Origin: Porticoccus sp.
Lineage (GTDB): Bacteria > Pseudomonadota > Gammaproteobacteria > Pseudomonadales > Porticoccaceae
Direction of reading: 5' to 3'
NCBI GenBank assembly: GCA_023263825.1
Contig: JALQUJ010000122.1
Coordinates: 1-7,025, forward strand
Length of the DNA: 7,025 nucleotides
Positions 1-4,758 of this stretch are shown piece by piece. A program made the position numbers and the translations under genes. Below the pieces are notes generated by a model, which saw only the letters and a list, made by a program, of their open reading frames with translations, did not search any database and was not told where the DNA came from. Each line of letters starts with the position of its first letter. The stretch's first letter is position 1.

Positions 1-842
1 AGCCAGCGTATTGCTGTGGCAAGGTTCTGTTCGGCGGTATTATTATCAATTGATTTGGCATGATTCTGTTTGCTGAGCTTTTGACCATTTGGGTTCACTG
101 CGACAGGAATGTGACCATATTCTGGCGTGGGTAATTTTAACTGCTGTTGTAGGTAAATTTGTCTAGGTGTTGAACTCAGCAGGTCGCTGCCCCGAATAAC
201 ATGAGTGATTTGTTGAAAAGCGTCATCGATAACAACAGCCAGTTGGTATGCAAAAAGCTGGTCTTTACGGTATAGAACCATATCGCCAACTTCCAGTTGA
301 ATATCCTGTTGTTGATTGCCTTGAAATATATCATGGAGGGCTATTTGGCATGGCTTTTTGGCGGACAGCCGGAGAGCGTAGGGCGTAGTTTGATCTAATA
401 ATTCACAACGATAATTATGGATGCCCTGGTGTTCTTTTATCTGTTGCCGGCTGCATTGGCAGGGATAGATCTGGTCTGCCTGTTTTAATTCTTCCAAAAC
501 AGACTGGTATGCCTTACTGCGTTGGCTTTGGTAAAGCACGGTCTCGTCCCAGTGCAAGCCATGTCGTTCAAGCTGCTGAAGGATGGTATCAGCGGCTCCG
601 GTCATTTCTCTGGGAGGATCAATATCCTCCATTCTTACCAGCCACACGCCTTGGTTAGCTTTTGCATCCAGATAACTGGCAACTGCACTGACCAGAGAAC
701 CAAAATGGAGTGGCCCTGAGGGCGATGGGGCAAAGCGCCCTCTATAGATATTTTGAGGGCGCAAAGAATCAGGTAACTCTGAATCGGAGGGTGATGAACC
801 AGAGGACAACAAATCGGAAGAGCAAATAGAATCTTTATTCAT
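1..842 (-). CDS. gluQ: Glutamyl-Q tRNA(Asp) synthetase, 3' end cut by window edge
   Basis: This is a paralogue of the catalytic half of glutamyl-tRNA synthetase. In the known family it activates glutamate and attaches it to the queuosine base at the wobble position of tRNA(Asp), in the cytoplasm. About 280 residues are visible; the E. coli protein has about 300, so only a short C-terminal piece is lost. Seen directly: the HIGH-type signature HFGS at residues 46-49 after GRFAPSPSG, the segment VRMEDIDPPRE near 69-79, and the KMSKS-type loop KLSKQ at 255-259. The family's zinc site appears as C128, C130, H142 and C146; by my alignment H142 replaces a tyrosine. Relative to E. coli there is an extra Ser/Asp-rich N-terminus of about 27 residues. 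The ATG at 842 was chosen because it lies in frame, one base after a leader peptide stop, although it has no ribosome site of its own. It lies 58 bases downstream of dksA and is probably co-transcribed with it. Confidence 0.95.
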   Translation of the reverse strand, partial: MNKDSICSSDLLSSGSSPSDSELPDSLRPQNIYRGRFAPSPSGPLHFGSLVSAVASYLDAKANQGVWLVRMEDIDPPREMTGAADTILQQLERHGLHWDETVLYQSQRSKAYQSVLEELKQADQIYPCQCSRQQIKEHQGIHNYRCELLDQTTPYALRLSAKKPCQIALHDIFQGNQQQDIQLEVGDMVLYRKDQLFAYQLAVVIDDAFQQITHVIRGSDLLSSTPRQIYLQQQLKLPTPEYGHIPVAVNPNGQKLSKQNHAKSIDNNTAEQNLATAIRW

Positions 843-843
843 G

Positions 844-870
844 TTAAGGGGCAAGTTGATGATGGCTCAT
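844..870 (-). CDS. Putative 8-residue leader peptide upstream of gluQ
   Basis: A tiny reading frame, MSHHQLAP followed by TAA, begins at the ATG at 870. A strong Shine-Dalgarno sequence (GGAGGGG) lies six bases upstream. Its stop is separated by a single base from the gluQ ATG, in a different frame. gluQ has no good ribosome site of its own within 20 bases, so translation of this frame followed by reinitiation would explain how gluQ is expressed. The peptide has no resemblance I recognise and holds no run of one codon that would mark a classical attenuator. The coupling role is inferred; the alternative is that the ribosome site is a chance purine run. Confidence 0.35.
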   Translation of the reverse strand: MSHHQLAP

Positions 871-876
871 GAACTA

Positions 877-883
877 CCCCTCC
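877..883 (-). promoter_or_regulatory. Strong ribosome binding site in the dksA-gluQ gap
   Basis: GGAGGGG on the minus strand stands six bases before the ATG at 870 but 34 bases before the gluQ ATG at 842. The spacing therefore fits the leader peptide and not gluQ directly. Confidence 0.5.
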
Positions 884-900
884 ACTAGATAAGTTATTGT

Positions 901-1347
901 TTAGCCGCCAGTGAGCTGTTTTTCTTTGATCTCATCGAGGGTCTTGCAGTCAACGCAAAGATTCGCCGTAGGGCGTGCTTCTAACCTGCGAACACCGATA
1001 TCGACACCACACTGATCGCAAAAGCCATAGTCATCGCTTTCTATTCGCTCTACAGTGCTATCAATCTTCTTGATAAGCTTGCGCTCGCGGTCTCGTGTAC
1101 GCAGCTCTAGACTGAACTCTTCTTCTTGTGTGGCTCGGTCAGCAGGATCCGGAAAGTTCGCAGCCTCATCTTTCATATGAGTTACAGTGCGGTCTACTTC
1201 TTCCATTAGTTCCCGTTTCCAGGCCAGCAGAATATTTTTGAAGTGCTCTTGTTGCGCTTCATTCATGTACTCCTCACCTTTTTTCGAGGTGTAGGGTGCA
1301 AAGCCGTGGAGTGCGGCAACTGTGGCTTTTTCTGCTTTCTTTGGCAT
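901..1347 (-). CDS. dksA: RNA polymerase-binding transcription factor DksA
   Basis: DksA enters the secondary channel of RNA polymerase and, with ppGpp, represses rRNA and other stringent promoters and activates amino acid biosynthesis genes. The 148-residue product matches E. coli DksA (151 residues) almost throughout. It has GEEYMNEAQ near residue 22, then the coiled coil with DRTVTHMKDEAANFPDP. The tip motif DxxDxA is intact at D67, D70 and A72. The four-cysteine zinc finger is intact at C110, C113, C131 and C134 (CxxC, 17 residues, CxxC). The frame stays open upstream to 1503. The ATG at 1347 was chosen because the resulting length fits the family, because residues before it lack similarity to DksA, and because a strong promoter lies between 1382 and 1410, downstream of every earlier ATG. 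A weak GGA precedes the start. It is the first gene of a likely dksA-gluQ operon. Confidence 0.97.
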   Translation of the reverse strand: MPKKAEKATVAALHGFAPYTSKKGEEYMNEAQQEHFKNILLAWKRELMEEVDRTVTHMKDEAANFPDPADRATQEEEFSLELRTRDRERKLIKKIDSTVERIESDDYGFCDQCGVDIGVRRLEARPTANLCVDCKTLDEIKEKQLTGG

Positions 1348-1381
1348 GTGTTCCAACGCTCGGTGATTTACGAGACCCGCG

Positions 1382-1410
1382 TTTATAGTGCTAGAAGAGA
1401 TTTTTTTCAA
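1382..1410 (-). promoter_or_regulatory. Sigma-70 promoter of dksA with GC-rich discriminator
   Basis: On the minus strand, TTGAAA (1405-1410) and TATAAA (1382-1387) are separated by exactly 17 bases, each box one base from consensus. The bases following the -10 box read CGCGGG, a GC-rich discriminator. Known stringently repressed promoters carry such a discriminator, and E. coli dksA is reported to be negatively autoregulated, so feedback is a reasonable inference. Transcription would begin near 1375 and give a leader of roughly 28 bases. Confidence 0.75.
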
Positions 1411-1569
1411 GTAAAAAAACATAGTTTTTTGCATTGAATGCCTAGAAAGCCCTTTATTGCAACAAATTATGGCTGGATGAGGGGGAAAAGCAGAATGAAC
1501 CAAAAACAGTCATTCTTGGTGATATGTGCAAAATCAAAGGCTCTTGAGTGAAGGGAATGAGCTCTGGGT

Positions 1570-1578
1570 TGGTATGAT
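1570..1578 (+). promoter_or_regulatory. Candidate extended -10 element for the aminotransferase operon
   Basis: TGGTATGAT fits the extended -10 form (TG, one base, then TATGAT, one mismatch from TATAAT). No recognisable -35 box lies at 15-19 bases upstream. If used, the leader before the GTG start would be about 110 bases. The call is weak; other AT-rich hexamers nearby lack a matching -35 as well. Confidence 0.25.
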
Positions 1579-1640
1579 TATTTAATAAATCGGCCCATAA
1601 TATCGCGTAGGATACTAAGTAGTTTTTTATCATTGCTTTA

Positions 1641-1661
1641 TCTGACTGTATTTTGGTCAGA
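1641..1661 (+). repeat. Inverted repeat in the aminotransferase leader
   Basis: TCTGAC and GTCAGA form perfect six-base arms around a nine-base centre, and two G-U pairs could extend the stem in RNA. It lies 34 bases before the GTG start of the aminotransferase. No T-run follows, so it is not an intrinsic terminator. It could be a regulator operator or a leader hairpin, or chance. Confidence 0.3.
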
Positions 1662-1695
1662 ATAATGAGTAGGGACAGAATAGGGGAAAATTATA

Positions 1696-2853
1696 GTGCG
1701 CCTGGCAGAAAGAACTCGACATTTGACCCGGTTCCGGGCCGTAGATTTTCTGGAGGAGACCGCTGAACTTCAGTCCCAAGGGCAGGATATTGTTCGTATG
1801 GGCGTGGGCGAGCCAGGTTTTTCTACTGCTGCACCGATTGTGGCAGCCGCCAATAAAGCGATTGATGAAGGAAAAACTTCTTACACACCGCCTTGTGGTA
1901 TTCCTGAGTTACGACAAGCGATTGCCGACCATTACAAGCGCTATTACGGGCTCTCTATTGATTCACAGAGGATCATCGTTACAACAGGCAGTAGTGCAGC
2001 TCTTGGGATGGTATGTGATTTGTTGCTAAATCCAGGAGATGGTCTGCTGTTATCTGACCCAGGCTACCCCTGTAACCCTAATTTTGTCAGGCGCCTTGAT
2101 GCCGAACCACAATTTGTCCCGGTAAATGCAGAGGATAACTATCAGCTCACGGCTGAACTGGTGGCTTCTCATTGGAAGGATAATACCGTGGGCGTTATGG
2201 TGGCTTCTCCAAGTAACCCCACGGGTGAGGTCATTAGCCGGGGTAATCTTCTGGCGTTGCATCAAGAGGTGTCTGGTCGAGGCGGGAGTCTAGTGGTGGA
2301 TGAAATTTACCATGGTCTGACCTATGAAGATGAGCCGGTCGCTTCTATTCTTGAAATCACTAATGAAGCCTTTGTTATTAATAGTTTTTCTAAATTTTTT
2401 GGCATGACGGGTTGGCGCCTAGGCTGGATGGTTGTGCCAGAGGGTGTGGCCGACATTATTAATGTGATGGTTCAAAATTTTTATATTTCAAGCCCGACTG
2501 TCGCTCAATATGCTGCACTTTCGGCCTTCTCCCCAGAGACTATGGGGATCCTTGAGCAGCGTCGTACCGAGTTTAAGCAACGTCGGGATTATTTGGTGCC
2601 TGCGTTGAGGGATTTGGGGTTTGGCATTAACCATGCGCCTTCTGGAGCCTTTTATGTCTATGCTGATGTGAAAAAATTTACGGACAATTGTGAAGACTTT
2701 TGCTGGCAATTGCTGAGAGAGCATGGAGTAGCCTGTACACCAGGAATTGATTTCGGCCATCACAGGGCAAGTCATCATGTACGTTTTTCTTATACAGAGC
2801 CATTAGAGCGGCTAAAGCTGGGTGTTGAGCGTATAAGGCAGGCATTAGTGTGA
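1696..2853 (+). CDS. PLP-dependent aminotransferase, aspartate aminotransferase fold (class I/II)
   Basis: This cytoplasmic transaminase moves an amino group between an amino acid and a 2-oxo acid through pyridoxal phosphate; the substrate cannot be told from sequence. The 385 residues have the full fold-type I set. The phosphate-binding turn GSSAAL is at 98-103. SPSNPTG at 171-177 gives N174, and VVDEIYHG at 200-207 gives D202 and Y205. The Schiff-base lysine is K233 in NSFSKFFGMTGWRLGW. R363 in HVRFSYTEP is in the place of the carboxylate-binding arginine. The length is normal for the family. The start is a GTG, supported by AGGGG nine bases upstream. The end overlaps sfsA by four bases, so the two are translationally coupled. 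My recollection that pseudomonads also keep an uncharacterised aminotransferase beside dksA suggests a conserved neighbourhood, unchecked here. Confidence 0.93.
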   Translation: MRLAERTRHLTRFRAVDFLEETAELQSQGQDIVRMGVGEPGFSTAAPIVAAANKAIDEGKTSYTPPCGIPELRQAIADHYKRYYGLSIDSQRIIVTTGSSAALGMVCDLLLNPGDGLLLSDPGYPCNPNFVRRLDAEPQFVPVNAEDNYQLTAELVASHWKDNTVGVMVASPSNPTGEVISRGNLLALHQEVSGRGGSLVVDEIYHGLTYEDEPVASILEITNEAFVINSFSKFFGMTGWRLGWMVVPEGVADIINVMVQNFYISSPTVAQYAALSAFSPETMGILEQRRTEFKQRRDYLVPALRDLGFGINHAPSGAFYVYADVKKFTDNCEDFCWQLLREHGVACTPGIDFGHHRASHHVRFSYTEPLERLKLGVERIRQALV

Positions 2854-3554
2854 AAATCGATCCACCTTTTGAAGAAGCGATTTTACTTAAGCGCTACAAA
2901 CGGTTTTTAACAGATATTCGGCTAGGTACAGGGGGAGAACTCACCATTCACTGCCCTAATACTGGTTCTATGAAGAACTGTTGGGTGGCTGAAACACCTT
3001 GCTGGTTTTCACGTTCCAACAACCCCAAAAGAAAGCTCCCAGGTACTCTGGAAATATCGACAACACCAGAAGGTGATTTGGTTGGTGTGAATACCCAGCG
3101 TCCCAACCATTTGGTACGTGAAGGGATTGAGAATGGCACCATTACAGAGCTACAGGGTTACGACAATATTCGGCCAGAAGTAAAGTATGGAGAGGAGAAT
3201 AGTCGTATTGATCTTTTGCTCAGTAAAGATGGCGAGCAATGCTACGTAGAGGTAAAAAACACTACGTTGGGCGTAGGTAATGGCCGTGTGTTGTTTCCGG
3301 ATGCTGTGACATCGAGAGGTGCCAAACATTTGCGAGAGCTGATGAAGATGGTTGAGGAAGGTCATCGTGCTGTATTAGTTTTTTGTGTACAGCATTCTGG
3401 TGCTAGGGAGGTTGGTTCGGCTGATGATATTGACCTCGAATATGGTGCAATATTGCGCGAAGCCATAGCCGCTGGCGTAGAGGTGTTGGCCTATGGCTGT
3501 CGTCTAACCCCTGAAGAAATTGTTGTCACCCGACGACTGCCATTTGTTTGTTGA
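2850..3554 (+). CDS. sfsA: SfsA family DNA-binding/nuclease-like protein
   Basis: SfsA was named for stimulating sugar (maltose) fermentation genes in E. coli. It binds DNA and has an N-terminal OB-like fold joined to a PD-(D/E)xK nuclease-like domain; its true role is unsettled. The 234-residue product equals the E. coli length and aligns along its whole extent. Seen directly: LLKRYKRFL at 12-20, HCPNTGSM at 34-41, EVKYG at 110-114, SRIDLLL at 118-124, YVEVKNTTL at 132-140 and FPDAVTSRGAKHLREL at 149-164. The nuclease-type residues D121, E134 and K136 are all present. The GTG start overlaps the stop of the aminotransferase as GTGA, and AGG lies seven bases upstream inside that gene. Unlike E. 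coli, where sfsA precedes dksA in the same direction, here it is on the opposite strand from dksA. Confidence 0.96.
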   Translation: MKIDPPFEEAILLKRYKRFLTDIRLGTGGELTIHCPNTGSMKNCWVAETPCWFSRSNNPKRKLPGTLEISTTPEGDLVGVNTQRPNHLVREGIENGTITELQGYDNIRPEVKYGEENSRIDLLLSKDGEQCYVEVKNTTLGVGNGRVLFPDAVTSRGAKHLRELMKMVEEGHRAVLVFCVQHSGAREVGSADDIDLEYGAILREAIAAGVEVLAYGCRLTPEEIVVTRRLPFVC

Positions 3555-3576
3555 TTTGGTTGTTTTTTGTTCTTGA

Positions 3577-3597
3577 AAGGGAATTCTCTTAATTTTT
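3577..3597 (+). terminator. Weak candidate intrinsic terminator after sfsA
   Basis: AAGGG and CTCTT can pair (one G-U) around an AATT loop, followed by AA and then five T. The stem is only five pairs, so termination would be weak. It lies 22 bases past the sfsA stop, in the convergent gap before the HDOD gene. Confidence 0.3.
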
Positions 3598-3598
3598 A

Positions 3599-3616
3599 TT
3601 TGAAACAACTTTCAAA
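3599..3616. repeat. Perfect AT-rich inverted repeat in the convergent junction
   Basis: TTTGAAA, CAAC, TTTCAAA form a seven-pair perfect stem with a four-base loop, between the ends of sfsA and the HDOD gene. Only one pair per stem is G-C and no T-run follows on either strand, so it does not fit a standard terminator. It may add to termination or be chance in AT-rich sequence. Confidence 0.35.
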
Positions 3617-3632
3617 ACAGTGATCTACCAAG

Positions 3633-4571
3633 TTATCCCACGCCTAGAGACGTGGCTAGTTCTTTAGCTTCTGAGGCTATAGTCGGCAACGATCTTGCCA
3701 ACGCAGCAGGGGGTAAAAATAAGGCGCTGTTACCCAGATTGGGTATATCGTTTCTGATCAAGGTTTCTATTTCATCCTGTTCTAAAGTTTCCAAGTCCGG
3801 ATTTTGTTGAATGATGCAGCTCAGTCTATCAGCAATGGAAAGAATGGCTTCCAATGCATTGGAATCTGTTTCTGCTGTATCAAGAGCGGGGGTTGTTAGT
3901 AAAAGCTCGGCAGGATCAAAATACCCTTCAATGGTATTGAGTAAGTGAGCTGTAATGGCACTGGCTATGGTATCTGGTATGTGCCATGCACTTAAGGTAT
4001 TCATCGTTACATCGATACTGTTGAAACCAAATACTTCAATTTCCTGTTGCACTAATTCGGGGCTGGTACTCAATAAGTCATCGGATAAACAGTTGAACTT
4101 CTCCACATCGGTAGCCAGTAAAATAAACCGTTCAATTTCATGTAATAGACCTGAGAGATAGGCTTGTTCACCATTGATTTGATTGAGTTGGGCGATTTTT
4201 GTTGCAGCAATAGCCACCTGAAGGGAGTGAAGCCAAAGGTTCCGATGAGATTGGTGAGTTGGTTTGAATGACTTACTTAAAGAGATTGATGTGATGAGTG
4301 TAGAGACTTGATTAATACCAACACGGACTACGGCTTGTGTCAGTGTTTCAATTTTAGTCCGACCTGCAAGAGCGGCAGAGTTGGCAAGAAAAATGATTTT
4401 TGCTGCAATAAAAGGGTCTTCTGAAGCAAGAGACAGAACGTCTTCATAGTAGTCTTCGCTTTCTTTATCTAGCACCAACATTTTTGACACCACATTGGGA
4501 AGTACGGGTGCATTGGCTAATAGTTTGTCCAGGGTCTGCTTATCTTGCTCTAATGCAAAAACACTGTTCAT
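3633..4571 (-). CDS. HDOD-domain signalling protein with degenerate HD motif
   Basis: HDOD proteins are non-enzymatic or poorly characterised relatives of HD-superfamily phosphohydrolases, usually tied to bacterial signal transduction. The 312 residues carry one HDOD domain at roughly 20-215. Its hallmarks are LANAPVLPNVVSKML near 18-32, ASEDPFIAAKIIFLANSA near 49-66 and the HD-position segment YLSGLLHEIERF at 138-149. A C-terminal helical tail follows, with IADRLS near 246-251. At the HD position the sequence is H143-E144 and the usual GK after it is missing, so metal-dependent catalysis is unlikely. There is no signal peptide, membrane segment or fused GGDEF/EAL domain. The ATG at 4571 was preferred to a GTG six bases earlier because GGAG lies eight bases before the ATG but only two before the GTG. 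The gene follows rep on the same strand after 187 bases. Confidence 0.85.
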   Translation of the reverse strand: MNSVFALEQDKQTLDKLLANAPVLPNVVSKMLVLDKESEDYYEDVLSLASEDPFIAAKIIFLANSAALAGRTKIETLTQAVVRVGINQVSTLITSISLSKSFKPTHQSHRNLWLHSLQVAIAATKIAQLNQINGEQAYLSGLLHEIERFILLATDVEKFNCLSDDLLSTSPELVQQEIEVFGFNSIDVTMNTLSAWHIPDTIASAITAHLLNTIEGYFDPAELLLTTPALDTAETDSNALEAILSIADRLSCIIQQNPDLETLEQDEIETLIRNDIPNLGNSALFLPPAALARSLPTIASEAKELATSLGVG

Positions 4572-4579
4572 CTTCACTA

Positions 4580-4583
4580 CTCC
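4580..4583 (-). promoter_or_regulatory. Ribosome binding site deciding the HDOD gene start
   Basis: GGAG on the minus strand is eight bases from the ATG at 4571 and two bases from the alternative GTG at 4577, so it supports the ATG. Confidence 0.6.
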
Positions 4584-4701
4584 ATCATTGATGGAAAGTA
4601 TTTTCTTTCTGCACGAGTACGGAGTAAAGCAGGTGATACCAAAACTAGTGTGAAGTCTGTTGCAGAAATAATGTTTAGTCTGGGTGAATTAGTATTTTTA
4701 A

Positions 4702-4732
4702 GGGTTGGGGGGGTTAAAAGTTCAGGGGTGGG
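4702..4732 (+). other. G-rich cluster between rep and the HDOD gene
   Basis: The plus strand has four G tracts: three G (4702-4704), seven G (4707-4713), four G (4725-4728) and three G (4730-4732). The gaps are two, eleven and one base. This could fold into a quadruplex if the long central loop is tolerated. It lies 27 bases past the rep stop, in the non-transcript-like strand for both flanking genes, so their RNA would be C-rich there. TTTTAA and TTAAAA flank the first two tracts as an inverted repeat (4696-4701, 4714-4719). No terminator or clear promoter for the HDOD gene was recognised in this 187-base gap. Confidence 0.35.
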
Positions 4733-4758
4733 AGCAAATAGTTTTTAGGTCAATGAGT

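Larger units (their letters stand above)
1348..1695. other. Divergent intergenic region between dksA and the aminotransferase
   Basis: This stretch of about 350 bases carries the dksA promoter and 5' leader at its left end and must carry the aminotransferase promoter in its right half. The middle is AT-rich. I saw no RNA gene, terminator or convincing small gene in it. The dksA frame runs open on the minus strand to 1503, but the extra peptide has no DksA similarity and lies mostly upstream of the promoter. Confidence 0.6.

Noticed and set aside
522..719. Plus-strand open frame of 65 residues inside gluQ
   Set aside because: It lies antisense to a clearly conserved synthetase and resembles no family; treated as a shadow.
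1348..1503. In-frame upstream extension of dksA to an ATG or GTG start near 1503
   Set aside because: The extra residues have no DksA similarity, make the protein far longer than the family, and lie largely upstream of the strong promoter at 1382-1410.
2050..2778. Minus-strand open frames inside the aminotransferase gene
   Set aside because: They are antisense to a gene with all family motifs intact and have no recognisable content.
3573..3615. TTGAAAG and CTTTCAA as arms of a terminator stem
   Set aside because: The arms would enclose a 29-base loop, no T-run follows, and both arms pair better with nearer partners.
4600..4640. Sigma-54 promoter before the HDOD gene
   Set aside because: A TGG and a GC are present but separated by eight bases instead of the ten required between GG and GC.
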